Counted from the first letter of the stretch, positions 7,144-15,732 are shown. The stretch is DNA of 16,788 bases from Bacillota bacterium (GCA_029239575.1 JARBUP010000030.1:1-16788); one strand, 5' to 3'. The notes: a model not told the origin generated them from the sequence alone. Numbers and translations: made by a program.

Positions 7144-8448
7144 ATGGATTGGAAAGTATTATATAAACAAAAATTAACAACTGCACAAGAAGCTGTTAAA
7201 CATATACCATCAAACTGCAGGGTTGTTACAGGCCATGCAGCAGCTGAACCAACAGTGGTAGTGGATGCAATGATAGATAATTATGAACAATATGAGAATG
7301 TAGAAATAGTTCATATGGTTGCTATGGGAAGTTGCGGATATTGCAGACCTGAAATGAAAGGACATCTTAGACATAATGCATTATTTGTGGGCAGTGGAAC
7401 AAGGGAAGCTGTTAATGATGGAAGAGCAGATTTTTCGCCTACATTTTTCTATGAAGTGCCAAAATTATTTAAAACTAAATTGCCTGTGGATGTTGCTTTA
7501 ATTCAGGTATCATCTCCTGATGAGCATGGATTTTGCAGTTTTGGAATATCATGTGATTTTACAAAGCCAGCTGCGGACAAAGCTAAAATAGTAATAGCAC
7601 AGGTTAATGATCAAATGCCAAGAACATTTGGCGATAATTTCATACATATATCTGAAATGGATTATATTGTTGAAGTTTCAAGACCTTTGCTGGAACTTGC
7701 ATTACCAAAAATTGGAGATGTCGAAAAAGCAATAGGTGAAAATTGTGCTAAATTAATTGAAGACGGTTCAACATTGCAATTAGGAATAGGAGCAATTCCG
7801 GATGCTGTTTTATTATCTTTGAAAAATAAAAAAGATTTAGGAATTCATTCTGAAATGTTTTCTGATGGAGTAGTTGATTTGTATAATCTTGGTGTAATAA
7901 ACAACAGCAAAAAATCAATTCACAAAGGAAAAATGATTGTTACATTTTTAATGGGATCTAAAAAACTATATGACTTTGTCAATGATAATCCATCAGTTGA
8001 AATGTATCCTGTTGATTATGTTAATAACCCTATAGTTGTAATGAAAAACAGCAATATGGTTTCAGTTAATTCATGTTTACAAGTTGATTTAATGGGACAG
8101 GTTTGTGCTGAAGCTATTGGATTAAAACAATTTAGCGGCGTTGGAGGCCAAGTTGACTATGTAAGAGGGGTTAGCATGTCTGAAGACGGAAATGGTAAAG
8201 CAATTATAGCTATGCCATCAACAGCTTCAAAAGGAAAATTATCAAGAATAGTTCCATTTTTAGATCATGGTTCGGCAGTAACAACATCAAGAAATGATGT
8301 TCAATATATAGTGACTGAATATGGAATCGCTGATTTAAAAGGAAAGTCTTTAAAACAAAGGGCAGCAGCATTAATATCAATAGCTCATCCTGATTTCAGA
8401 GATGAATTATCAAAAGAATATGAAATGAGATTTAAAGAATCTCTATAA
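7144..8448 (+). CDS. abfT: 4-Hydroxybutyrate CoA-transferase
   Basis: The enzyme moves CoA from acetyl-CoA (or butyryl-CoA) to 4-hydroxybutyrate, making the AbfD substrate. From the ATG at 7144 the product is 434 aa, close to AbfT (438) and C. kluyveri Cat2 (429). The in-frame ATG at 7108 lies inside the preceding gene and would add 12 atypical residues, while MDWKVLYKQKLTTAQEAV is a family-like start. Glu237 in GIHSEMFSDG corresponds to the catalytic glutamate (E238 in C. aminobutyricum) that forms the CoA thioester. The oxyanion and CoA-site motif GVGGQVDYVRG is also present. The ribosome site is weak (AAGAG at 7131-7135) and the gene starts 4 bases after the previous stop, so translation is probably coupled. 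Acetyl-CoA hydrolase is the main alternative call, made unlikely by the neighbours. Confidence 0.94.
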   Translation: MDWKVLYKQKLTTAQEAVKHIPSNCRVVTGHAAAEPTVVVDAMIDNYEQYENVEIVHMVAMGSCGYCRPEMKGHLRHNALFVGSGTREAVNDGRADFSPTFFYEVPKLFKTKLPVDVALIQVSSPDEHGFCSFGISCDFTKPAADKAKIVIAQVNDQMPRTFGDNFIHISEMDYIVEVSRPLLELALPKIGDVEKAIGENCAKLIEDGSTLQLGIGAIPDAVLLSLKNKKDLGIHSEMFSDGVVDLYNLGVINNSKKSIHKGKMIVTFLMGSKKLYDFVNDNPSVEMYPVDYVNNPIVVMKNSNMVSVNSCLQVDLMGQVCAEAIGLKQFSGVGGQVDYVRGVSMSEDGNGKAIIAMPSTASKGKLSRIVPFLDHGSAVTTSRNDVQYIVTEYGIADLKGKSLKQRAAALISIAHPDFRDELSKEYEMRFKESL

Positions 8449-8475
8449 AAAATAGTAAGAAAAGGGAGAGGCAAA

Positions 8476-9591
8476 ATGAGGCAATTATCAATTAAAACGG
8501 AAATTCATAAATTAAATACATTTGAAGAATTTTATAAGGAATTTAATATAGGTGAAAATGATTTAATATTAACTATTGATCCAGTTTTTAACGCATATTT
8601 AAAAGACAGGGAAGAAAAATTAAATGTAGTTTTTCCAGAACATTATGCTTTAGGTGAACCAACTGATGAAATGATAGATAGAATATTAGCAGATATAAAA
8701 GCTATTGATTTCAAAAGGGTAGTAGCTATTGGAGGAGGAAGCATTGTTGATATAGCAAAAATATTTGTTTTAAAACAAGCAGATCGTTCAGAGCAGTTGT
8801 TTTTAAGAGAAGTTCCAATAGTTAAGGAAAAAGAATTAATAATCGTACCAACTACTTGTGGAACAGGTAGCGAAGTTACTAATATTTCAATAGCTTTACT
8901 GACTAATAAAAATACTAAAATGGGTTTAGCAGGTAATGAACTTTGTGCTGATTATGCAATTATGATTCCTGAATTATTAGTTAAATTACCTTATAAAGTT
9001 TTTATAACAAGTTCTGTTGATGCATTAATACATGCAGCAGAATCATATTTATCTCCAAATTCAAACAGCTATTCAGAACTTTTCAGCATTAAAGCTATGG
9101 AAATGATATTAAATGGATATATGGAAGTTGTTGAAAAAGGACAGGAACATTTTAGAACTATAATTGAAGATTTTCTTGTAGCAAGCAATTATGCAGGTAT
9201 TGCGTTTGGCAACACAGGAGTTGGGGCAGTTCATGCTATGTCATATCCTTTAGGTGGAGTATACCACGTTCCACATGGTGAAGCAAATTATCAATTTTTT
9301 ATTGCAGTATTTAAATACTATCAACAAAAACAACCTGTGGGTAAAATTGAAGAATTAAAGAAATTATTTGCTAAAATAATTGGTTCAACAGAAGAAAATG
9401 CATTTGAAGATTTAGGAAAATTGCTTAATAATTTGTTAAATTTAAAACCTTTGCGTGAATACGGTATGAAAGTAGAAGAAATAGAAGGATTTTCAGAATC
9501 AGTTTTAGAGAAACAGCAAAGATTATTAAAAAATAATTATGTTCCATTTACTAAAGAAGATTTAGTCAATATTTATTCAAGTTTATATTAA
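8476..9591 (+). CDS. 4hbD: NAD-dependent 4-hydroxybutyrate dehydrogenase (iron-type ADH)
   Basis: The enzyme interconverts succinate semialdehyde and 4-hydroxybutyrate with NAD(H). At 371 aa it has the same length as the C. kluyveri enzyme and resembles it throughout, for example in IIVPTTCGTGSEVTN and in FGNTGVGAVHAMSYPLGG. Group III alcohol dehydrogenase features are complete: nucleotide-binding GGGS at 86-89 and metal ligands D182, H186, H253 and H267 with normal spacing. A strong AAAGGGAGAGG ribosome site lies at 8461-8471, and the gene starts 27 bases after abfT, as the last gene of the abfD operon before the bidirectional terminator. It supplies 4HB to AbfT. No anomalies seen. Confidence 0.95.
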   Translation: MRQLSIKTEIHKLNTFEEFYKEFNIGENDLILTIDPVFNAYLKDREEKLNVVFPEHYALGEPTDEMIDRILADIKAIDFKRVVAIGGGSIVDIAKIFVLKQADRSEQLFLREVPIVKEKELIIVPTTCGTGSEVTNISIALLTNKNTKMGLAGNELCADYAIMIPELLVKLPYKVFITSSVDALIHAAESYLSPNSNSYSELFSIKAMEMILNGYMEVVEKGQEHFRTIIEDFLVASNYAGIAFGNTGVGAVHAMSYPLGGVYHVPHGEANYQFFIAVFKYYQQKQPVGKIEELKKLFAKIIGSTEENAFEDLGKLLNNLLNLKPLREYGMKVEEIEGFSESVLEKQQRLLKNNYVPFTKEDLVNIYSSLY

Positions 9592-9649
9592 TTATAATAA
9601 AATACAATTTTGTATAAATAAATATTAGAACATAAAAAATAATAAATAA

Positions 9650-9687
9650 AATAAGGATATTGATTTTAAGTCAATATCCTTATTTTT
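9650..9687. terminator. Bidirectional terminator between 4hbD and the activator gene
   Basis: AATAAGGATATTGA (9650-9663) and TCAATATCCTTATT (9671-9684) form a perfect 14-bp stem with a 7-base loop. T-rich DNA follows on the plus strand and, read from the other strand, beyond the opposite arm. It serves both converging genes, ending just 3 bases before the activator's last codon position. Confidence 0.9.
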
Positions 9688-9689
9688 GT

Positions 9690-11711
9690 TTACCTGAAAT
9701 CAGATATTACAATATTATATTTTTCCATTTTTCTATAAATTGTTTTTCTGCTTATACCTAAATATTCTGCAGCTTTTGTGGCACTGCCTCTATTAATATA
9801 AAGCGCTTTTTCAATTTCATCTTTTTCTAAAAACTTTTTTTTGTCCAGCAAATCCATATTAAAATTACTATCAGGTTGTGATTTAGTAAGTTTGTTGTTT
9901 TTAAATTTAGAGTTTGCAAGAATGTTATCAGAACCCAAATGTAAAAATTGCATAGGCAAATCATTTATTGTTATTTTGTCAGTATCTACAATATTTATGG
10001 CTCTTTCAATGACATTTTCCATCTCTCTTATGTTTCCTGGCCATGAATAATTACTAAAGGCTTCTAAAACTTTATCGTCCATAACTTTTATATTTTTATT
10101 TAAAGTACGATTATAGTAATTAAGAAAATGATTGGATAATAACTTAATATCAGCTTTTCGCTCTCTTAATGGAGGAACGTTAATTGTCAAAACATTTAAT
10201 CTGTAATATAAGTCTTCTCTGAATGAGTTTTGACTGATTTCTTCTAATAAATTTTTGTTAGTTGCAGCAATTATTCTTATATCAACTGGGACTGGTTTTG
10301 TTCCGCCAATTCTTATCAAACTCTTAGTTTGCAATACTCTAAGTAAACTTACTTGAGTATCTAAGGGCATGTCACCAATTTCATCAAGGAATATTGTTCC
10401 GCCATCTGCCAATTCAAATTTTCCAGGCTTTCCTTCTTTATTTGCTCCAGTGAATGAACCGCCTTCATAGCCAAATAATTCACTTTCTATAAGACCTTTT
10501 GGCAATGCGCCGCAATTAATTGCAATAAAAGGTTCATTGGAACGTGAACTTGCGTTATGAATTGATTGTGCCATTAATTCTTTGCCGGTGCCACTTTCTC
10601 CTAATATTAAAACATTTGAAGTACTTTTTGCAGCTTTTAAACATAGGTTTTTAACATAAGATATTTGAGATGAATTTCCAACTATGTCGTCAACTGTATA
10701 TGAAGCTGAAAAACCACTATATTTATTAACTAATTTATGGATTCTTTTCATTTCACGAAAAGATATTACTGAGCCTTCTGACTGATCACTTTTGTTATTG
10801 TAAGTTGCAGTTGTAATGCTGAATTTTTTGCCCTGTATTTCTAACTCAGTGTCCATGTAATTTTTGTCTAAATGTTCTAAATTGATTTTAGTTTTATCAT
10901 AATCCAATACGTCATTGATCTTTTCATTGACAGTATTATTACAGTTAATATTAAATAATTCGGCAGCAGATTTATTTATATTTAATATGTTTCCATCTTT
11001 AGAAATCACTATGAGGGCTGTATTGATGGAATTCAAAGTTGTGGATGTTTTGTTGTTTTCAATAAATAGCTTATTATATGCATTGTTTAATTTCAATTCT
11101 TTTTCTATACCGTCAACAGCTGCTACAACCATTCCTAAAGTATGGCTGTGTACATTTTCCATGGCGCCTGTAACATCCAAAGAACCTATTATATTGTTTT
11201 CTATATCATGAATAGGAGCAGCCGAACAAGTATGCTTATGTTGATATTTAACCCAATGTTCAGGTCCATACATTTGAATTGGTTTGTTCAGGGCTATACA
11301 TGTGCCCATAGCATTAGTTCCTGAGTATTTTTCGCTTCTGTCAACTCCAACCTGTAAACTTGAGGAATCTTTTGTTTTAGATATAATATCGTCATCTCCA
11401 ACCAAGCTTAGTATTATTCCGTCCTCATCAGTTAAGAATACAACAAAACCTGAATTTTGAACAAAAGAATATATTTTATTTATATATGGCATTGCAACTT
11501 TTATTAATTCACTTTTCTTATTCAATTTTTTTTCAAGTTCAGTTTTGCTTAAAACTTTGTTTTTTAAAGTAAATGGATCAACACCATATTCTTTTGATCT
11601 TTTCCATGATTCATATATTTCAGACCTTGTAATAGTTGGACTGCAATTATCATTTATTATAAAGCTATTCCATTCCTTAGCAACCTTTAATACCATATTT
11701 TCATCGAACAT
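9690..11711 (-). CDS. Sigma-54-dependent transcriptional activator, AcoR-like (GAF-PAS-AAA+-Fis HTH)
   Basis: This 673-aa enhancer-binding protein probably controls the 4HB genes on both sides. Residues 1-210 form an AcoR/DhaR-type sensor with a GAF-like domain (GTNAMGTCIALNKPIQMYG and CSAAPIHD). A PAS segment follows at about 222-320. The AAA+ domain spans about 343-575: Walker A GESGTGKE (371-378), sigma-54 contact loop GSFTGA (418-423, serine in place of the common alanine), Walker B TIFLDEIGD (439-447), arginine-finger region FREDLYYRLN, and WPGNIREMENVIERA. A Fis-type helix-turn-helix lies at about 640-666. There is no receiver domain, so a small molecule, not a kinase, is the likely signal; C4 acids or CoA esters are a guess. 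The start is backed by AAGGAGG (complement of 11718-11724) and a sigma-A promoter further upstream. Confidence 0.94.
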   Translation of the reverse strand: MFDENMVLKVAKEWNSFIINDNCSPTITRSEIYESWKRSKEYGVDPFTLKNKVLSKTELEKKLNKKSELIKVAMPYINKIYSFVQNSGFVVFLTDEDGIILSLVGDDDIISKTKDSSSLQVGVDRSEKYSGTNAMGTCIALNKPIQMYGPEHWVKYQHKHTCSAAPIHDIENNIIGSLDVTGAMENVHSHTLGMVVAAVDGIEKELKLNNAYNKLFIENNKTSTTLNSINTALIVISKDGNILNINKSAAELFNINCNNTVNEKINDVLDYDKTKINLEHLDKNYMDTELEIQGKKFSITTATYNNKSDQSEGSVISFREMKRIHKLVNKYSGFSASYTVDDIVGNSSQISYVKNLCLKAAKSTSNVLILGESGTGKELMAQSIHNASSRSNEPFIAINCGALPKGLIESELFGYEGGSFTGANKEGKPGKFELADGGTIFLDEIGDMPLDTQVSLLRVLQTKSLIRIGGTKPVPVDIRIIAATNKNLLEEISQNSFREDLYYRLNVLTINVPPLRERKADIKLLSNHFLNYYNRTLNKNIKVMDDKVLEAFSNYSWPGNIREMENVIERAINIVDTDKITINDLPMQFLHLGSDNILANSKFKNNKLTKSQPDSNFNMDLLDKKKFLEKDEIEKALYINRGSATKAAEYLGISRKTIYRKMEKYNIVISDFR

Positions 11712-11739
11712 GTCATTTCCTCCTTACTTCATTAAGTAA

Positions 11740-11768
11740 ATTATAAATGATTGTGTCAATTAAGTCAA
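11740..11768 (-). promoter_or_regulatory. Sigma-A promoter of the activator gene
   Basis: On the minus strand TTGACT (complement of 11763-11768) and TATAAT (complement of 11740-11745) are spaced by exactly 17 bases. This lies 29 bases or more before the start codon, with the ribosome site between. A TGTCA half-site in TGTCAATTAAGTCA (11754-11767, plus strand) overlaps the -35 and spacer, so binding there could repress the gene's own promoter; that is inference. Confidence 0.85.
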
Positions 11769-11914
11769 TTTTGATATTTTTTGTCTATGAATGCATTTGT
11801 TTGATTTTTGATTTAAATTTCAAGGCAGTATGTTTAATAAGAGCTGAGAATCTTTATTTGTATTTATTTCCTTTTTTTATCCAACCATAAATGTGGAATT
11901 ATATGTGTTTTTAT

Positions 11915-11961
11915 TGTGACATATTTAAGACTTTACTTAATGCGAATGTCATATATGACAC
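11915..11961 (+). promoter_or_regulatory. Predicted activator (enhancer) binding site upstream of sucD
   Basis: TGTCATATATGACA (11947-11960) is a perfect 14-bp palindrome of the form TGTCA-N4-TGACA. Upstream, TGTGACAT (11915-11922) adds a further TGACA half-site. The 41-base spacing from TGTGACAT to TGACAC (11956) is the same as before abfD. The palindrome centre is about 100 bases upstream of the -24 element, typical for enhancer-binding proteins. The 417-base gap between the activator and sucD holds this site, both promoters and otherwise only AT-rich sequence. Confidence 0.7.
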
Positions 11962-12055
11962 ATAAATGTATCAAGATATTTCAAAAATCATTACATTTAT
12001 AAAAAATTAGAATTAATTTATTGATATTTAAAGGTTTTATTTTTAATTCATGTAT

Positions 12056-12071
12056 TGGCATCATTTATGCA
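12056..12071 (+). promoter_or_regulatory. Sigma-54 (-24/-12) promoter of sucD-hbd
   Basis: TGGCATCATTTATGCA has GG (12057-12058) and GC (12069-12070) exactly 10 bases apart. Its -24 half TGGCAT is identical to that of the abfD promoter; the -12 half is ATGCA instead of TTGCA, a tolerated variant. It lies 58 bases before the chosen sucD start. Confidence 0.83.
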
Positions 12072-12128
12072 ATAGACTTATTTAATAAGTTTATATTTTA
12101 GATGTTACAAATATTAAGGAGATATAAA

Positions 12129-13499
12129 ATGGATGATAAAAAATTAATTCAGGATTTAATTGAAAAAGCAAGAATTGCTCAACAAGAATTAGCAACATAT
12201 TCTCAGGAAGAATTAAATGCAATAGTAAAGATAATCGGTAAAACTGTTTATGATAATGCAGAAAAATTGGCTAAAATGGCTGTTGAAGAAACAGAAATGG
12301 GAGTTTATGAAGATAAGGTAGCAAAAAACAAAGGTAAATCAAAAGCTATTTACAATCACATTAAAGATAAAAAATCAGTAGGCATAATAGATATTGATGA
12401 AGAAAAAGGTCTTACTTTTGTAGCTAAACCAATAGGAGTAATAGGTGCAGCAACACCGACCACAAATCCAATAGTAACACCAATGTGTAATTCAATGTTT
12501 GCATTGAAATGCGGAAATTCAATAATAGTATCACCGCATCCAAGATCAAAAAACTGCAGCTCATACACAGTTGATTTAATAAATGAAGAAATGAAAAAAC
12601 AAGGCGTAAGATGTCCAGAAAATGCAATTCAAATACTGAGGGAACCAACAATTGCTGCATCTGCAGAGCTTATGAAATCAGTTGATGTAGTTTTAGCAAC
12701 AGGCGGTGCTGCAATGGTTAAATCTGCATATTCAAGCGGTAAACCATCCTTTGGAGTAGGTCCTGGAAATGTTCAAGTAATTGTGGACCGAGATGTTGAT
12801 TTTAAAGAAGCTACAGCAAAAATTATCGAAGGCAGAAAATTTGACAACGGTATTATTTGTTCAGGAGAACAATCAATAATTGCTCCTGCAGATAAATATG
12901 AAGAAGTAATAGCTGCAGCAGTAGAAAATGGAGCTTATTATATTGATGACAGTAAAACAATTGATATTTTCAGACAGGTTCTGTTCATAGACGGAATAAT
13001 AAACAAAGATGTTGTAGGACAGTCAGTTCAAACAATTGCAAAATTAACCGGAGTAAAAATTCCTGAAGGCACTAAAGTAATAATATTAAAAGCTGAAGGA
13101 ATAGGCACAGAAGATGTATTATGCAAAGAAAAAATGTGTCCAGTTATGATTTCTCTTAAATATGATACATTTGAAGATGCAGTAAAAATAGCGCAAACTA
13201 ATTTAGATTATGAAGGAAAAGGGCATTCTGCTGCAATTCATTCAAATAATAAAGAGCATATTGAATATGCAGGTATCAATTTAACAGTAAGTAGATTGGT
13301 AGTTAATGCTCCATCATCAACAACAGCTGGAGGATCATTATACAACGGATTTGCTCCTACTACTACATTAGGATGCGGTACATGGGGAAACAACAGTATT
13401 TCAGAAAACTTAGATTATAAACATTTAATGAATGTTTCAAGAATAGGAAGAGTTGTAGACAAAACAGCGCCTACGGATGAAGAAATTTGGGCTGATTAA
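12129..13499 (+). CDS. sucD: CoA-acylating succinate semialdehyde dehydrogenase
   Basis: The enzyme reduces succinyl-CoA to succinate semialdehyde with NAD(P)H, feeding 4hbD. The 456-aa product closely resembles C. kluyveri SucD, for instance EETEMGVYEDKVAKN, VLCKEKMCPV and FAPTTTLGCGTWGNNSISEN. The likely catalytic cysteine is C244 in NGIICSGEQ, and GVGPGN (209-214) is the cofactor-loop motif of acylating aldehyde dehydrogenases. I chose the ATG at 12129 over that at 12102 because AAGGAGAT (12116-12123) is placed for it and because the second copy starts at the same residue, MDDK. The gene name follows clostridial 4HB literature and is not the succinyl-CoA ligase subunit. It is first in an operon with hbd under a sigma-54 promoter. 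An acetaldehyde or butyraldehyde dehydrogenase is the less likely alternative. Confidence 0.92.
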   Translation: MDDKKLIQDLIEKARIAQQELATYSQEELNAIVKIIGKTVYDNAEKLAKMAVEETEMGVYEDKVAKNKGKSKAIYNHIKDKKSVGIIDIDEEKGLTFVAKPIGVIGAATPTTNPIVTPMCNSMFALKCGNSIIVSPHPRSKNCSSYTVDLINEEMKKQGVRCPENAIQILREPTIAASAELMKSVDVVLATGGAAMVKSAYSSGKPSFGVGPGNVQVIVDRDVDFKEATAKIIEGRKFDNGIICSGEQSIIAPADKYEEVIAAAVENGAYYIDDSKTIDIFRQVLFIDGIINKDVVGQSVQTIAKLTGVKIPEGTKVIILKAEGIGTEDVLCKEKMCPVMISLKYDTFEDAVKIAQTNLDYEGKGHSAAIHSNNKEHIEYAGINLTVSRLVVNAPSSTTAGGSLYNGFAPTTTLGCGTWGNNSISENLDYKHLMNVSRIGRVVDKTAPTDEEIWAD

Positions 13500-13558
13500 A
13501 GAAGTAGCCAAATTTTAAAATGTGTATCTAAAATATTAAAATTTAAAGGAGTATACAA

Positions 13559-14392
13559 ATGAAAATATATGTATTAGGATCAGGAACAATGGGAGCTGGA
13601 ATAGTTCAAACTTTTGCTCAGGCAGGGATAGAAGTTTTTATGAGAGAAAGAACTCCAGGCAAAGGAATGAAATTAATATACAAAGATTTAGATAAGCAGG
13701 TTTCAAAAGGAAAAATAACAGTGGAAGATAAAGAAAGAATTCTTTCTTTTATTACATCGACACAAGCAATAGAAGATGCTAAAGATGCTGATTTAGTTAT
13801 TGAAGCAGCAACAGAAGATATGAAATTAAAAAAAGAGATGTTTGCTGAATTAGATAAAATATGCAAGGCAGAAACAATATTATCAACTAACACTTCATCT
13901 TTGTCAATAACTGAAATAGCAAGTGCTACTAACAGACCTGATAGAGTAATAGGAATGCATTTCTTTAATCCGGTTCCAGTGATGAAATTGGTTGAAATAA
14001 TTAAAGGAATAGCTACATCAGAAAATACAAAAGATTTAATCCTTCAATTAGCTCAACAGATAGGTAAAACACCAGTTGAAGTTGAAGAAGCACCTGGATT
14101 CGTAGTTAATAGAATATTGATTCCTATGATTAATGAAGCTGTAGGAATATTGGCAGAAGGAATAGCTAAGGCAGATGACATCGACACGGCAATGAAATTA
14201 GGGGCAAACCACCCTATAGGACCTTTAGCTTTAGGAGATATGGTAGGCAATGATGTATGTTTAGCTATAATGGAAGTATTATATAAAGAATTCGGAGATC
14301 AAAAATATAGGCCTCATCCATTGTTAGTAAAAATGGTTAGAGCAAATCTGTTGGGTAGGAAAACTGGAAAAGGGTTTTATGAATATAAATAA
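13559..14392 (+). CDS. hbd: 3-Hydroxybutyryl-CoA dehydrogenase
   Basis: The enzyme interconverts 3-hydroxybutyryl-CoA and acetoacetyl-CoA with NAD(H). It is 277 aa, slightly shorter than the 282 typical of clostridial Hbd; the shortfall lies just after the second strand of the Rossmann fold. Seen in sequence are GSGTMG (7-12) for the dinucleotide, and S113, H134 and N184, which match Ser117, His138 and Asn188 of clostridial Hbd at a constant offset of four. The acidic residue that recognises the NAD ribose is E30 (in FMRER), where relatives have D. A good AAAGGAG site (13545-13551) precedes the start. It begins 59 bases after sucD with no terminator between, so the two share a transcript. It links the crotonyl-CoA made by AbfD (after hydration) to acetoacetyl-CoA and acetate formation. 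Confidence 0.95.
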   Translation: MKIYVLGSGTMGAGIVQTFAQAGIEVFMRERTPGKGMKLIYKDLDKQVSKGKITVEDKERILSFITSTQAIEDAKDADLVIEAATEDMKLKKEMFAELDKICKAETILSTNTSSLSITEIASATNRPDRVIGMHFFNPVPVMKLVEIIKGIATSENTKDLILQLAQQIGKTPVEVEEAPGFVVNRILIPMINEAVGILAEGIAKADDIDTAMKLGANHPIGPLALGDMVGNDVCLAIMEVLYKEFGDQKYRPHPLLVKMVRANLLGRKTGKGFYEYK

Positions 14393-14451
14393 TTTATAAA
14401 GAAAATACAAATCAATGTTGTAATAATAATTGAATATAAATGCTTTCATAT

Positions 14452-14500
14452 AAATAAACCTTGCAATTAATTATTAACAAGGTTTATTTGTATTTTATTT
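14452..14500 (+). terminator. Intrinsic terminator of the sucD-hbd unit
   Basis: AAATAAACCTTG (14452-14463) and CAAGGTTTATTT (14478-14489) form a perfect 12-bp stem with a 14-base loop. T-rich sequence (GTATTTTATTT) follows. It separates hbd from the flavoprotein gene. Confidence 0.85.
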
Positions 14501-14552
14501 AAATATGGAAAGGATAAATACTACAATTTTATATAAATAAAAGGAGATTAAT

Positions 14553-15548
14553 ATGTCAAATTTGCTTAAACCTTTAAAAATGAAAAATCTTTCATTAAAT
14601 AATAGATTAGTAATGCCTCCTATGGTAACTTCTCAAGCTGAAAATGATGGAAGAGTAAGTAAAGAGTTATTAGATTATTATAATGAAAAATCAAAAGGAG
14701 GTTATATTTCTTTAATAATTATAGAGCACGGTTATGTGAAGAATGGTCAGTCAACTAAGAATCAAATTTCTATTGCAGAAGATTATTTTATTGAAGATTT
14801 GAAAAAACTTGCAGATGTAATTCATAATAATGGTTCAAAAGCAGTTATGCAAATAAATCATGCAGGTTGCATTGTTGCACCTTCAGCTGTTGTAAATCCA
14901 AGAAAATTAAATGACTTAGCTCCAAGAGAGTTAACTAAAAATGAAATAAATGAAATAATAGAAAGTTTTAAGGATGCTGCTCTTCGTGCCAAAAAGGCAG
15001 GTTTTGATGGTGTTGAAATTCATTCAGCACATGGATATCTTTTAAATCAATTTTTATCACCACTAACTAATAAACGTACTGATGAATATGGCGGCGATAT
15101 TTTAAGTAGAATTTTAATGCATTTGCAAATAATAAGAAAAATAAGAAATGCAGTAGGTAATGATTATCCGTTATTTTTGCGTTTAGGAGTATCTGATTAT
15201 ATTGAAGGTGGTATTTCAATTGAAGAAAGCAAAATTGCAGCACAACTTTTTGAAATGGCTGGAATAGATGTTTTGGATGTAACAGGAGGTTTATGTGGAT
15301 ATGAAATTCCTGAACGAAATGAACAGGGTTATTTTTCAGAACTCTCTGAAGCAATTAAAAGCGTTGTATCACTACCTGTAATATTAACAGGAGGTATTAC
15401 TGAACCTGATGTTGCAGAAATGCTGCTTGAGGAAGGTAAGGCAGATTTAATTGGTGTTGGCAGAGCAATTGCCAAAGATTCATTATGGGCAAAAAATTCA
15501 GTAGAATTTTTAGGACAAAATACTCAAAAGATGGTGTATAATATTTAA
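14553..15548 (+). CDS. Old Yellow Enzyme-family NAD(P)H:flavin oxidoreductase (ene-reductase-like)
   Basis: This is a 331-aa single-domain FMN (beta/alpha)8-barrel protein of the YqjM/Old Yellow Enzyme type, which typically reduces activated carbon-carbon double bonds with NAD(P)H. The substrate-anchoring pair H157 and H160 and the proton-donor tyrosine Y162 are seen in EIHSAHGYLLNQFLSP. Q100 in MQINHAG contacts the flavin, and LTGGITEP plus GVGRAIAKD bind its phosphate. The redox-tuning cysteine of YqjM (C26) is replaced by valine in MPPMVTSQ. It lacks the Fe-S and C-terminal domains of 2,4-dienoyl-CoA reductase, which are about 670 aa. AAGGAG (14541-14546) supports the start. It lies between terminators, so it is a single-gene unit; no convincing promoter was recognised. 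A role in enoate or enoyl chemistry of this locus is possible but unproven. Confidence 0.88.
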   Translation: MSNLLKPLKMKNLSLNNRLVMPPMVTSQAENDGRVSKELLDYYNEKSKGGYISLIIIEHGYVKNGQSTKNQISIAEDYFIEDLKKLADVIHNNGSKAVMQINHAGCIVAPSAVVNPRKLNDLAPRELTKNEINEIIESFKDAALRAKKAGFDGVEIHSAHGYLLNQFLSPLTNKRTDEYGGDILSRILMHLQIIRKIRNAVGNDYPLFLRLGVSDYIEGGISIEESKIAAQLFEMAGIDVLDVTGGLCGYEIPERNEQGYFSELSEAIKSVVSLPVILTGGITEPDVAEMLLEEGKADLIGVGRAIAKDSLWAKNSVEFLGQNTQKMVYNI

Positions 15549-15690
15549 ATTTTGAAGTTATTTATTAGAAAAACAAAAAACTAATAATAAAAGTAGATAA
15601 AAATTAAAGGATATTGATTATTATTTAAGAAGTTCATTCTTAATTAAAAAAGAAGGAAGAATTATTTTGAAAGTTTAAAAATTAACATTT

Positions 15691-15732
15691 AATTATAGCT
15701 TTATATTTAAAAATAAAGCTATAATTTTTATT
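15691..15732. terminator. Hairpin terminator in the gap after the flavoprotein gene
   Basis: AATTATAGCTTTAT (15691-15704) and ATAAAGCTATAATT (15713-15726) form a perfect 14-bp stem with an 8-base loop, followed by a T-rich tract. It lies about 140 bases past the stop, so the flavoprotein transcript would have a long 3' end. Confidence 0.75.

Noticed and set aside
12102..12128. Earlier ATG for the first sucD
   Set aside because: The ribosome site AAGGAGAT lies downstream of that ATG, and the second copy starts at the residue encoded at 12129.
9603..14541. A 20-base AT-rich word starting TACAATTTT at 9603 and 14522, 19 of 20 identical
   Set aside because: It is low-complexity, one copy lies in a terminator-side gap and one before a gene, so chance in AT-rich DNA is the simpler reading.
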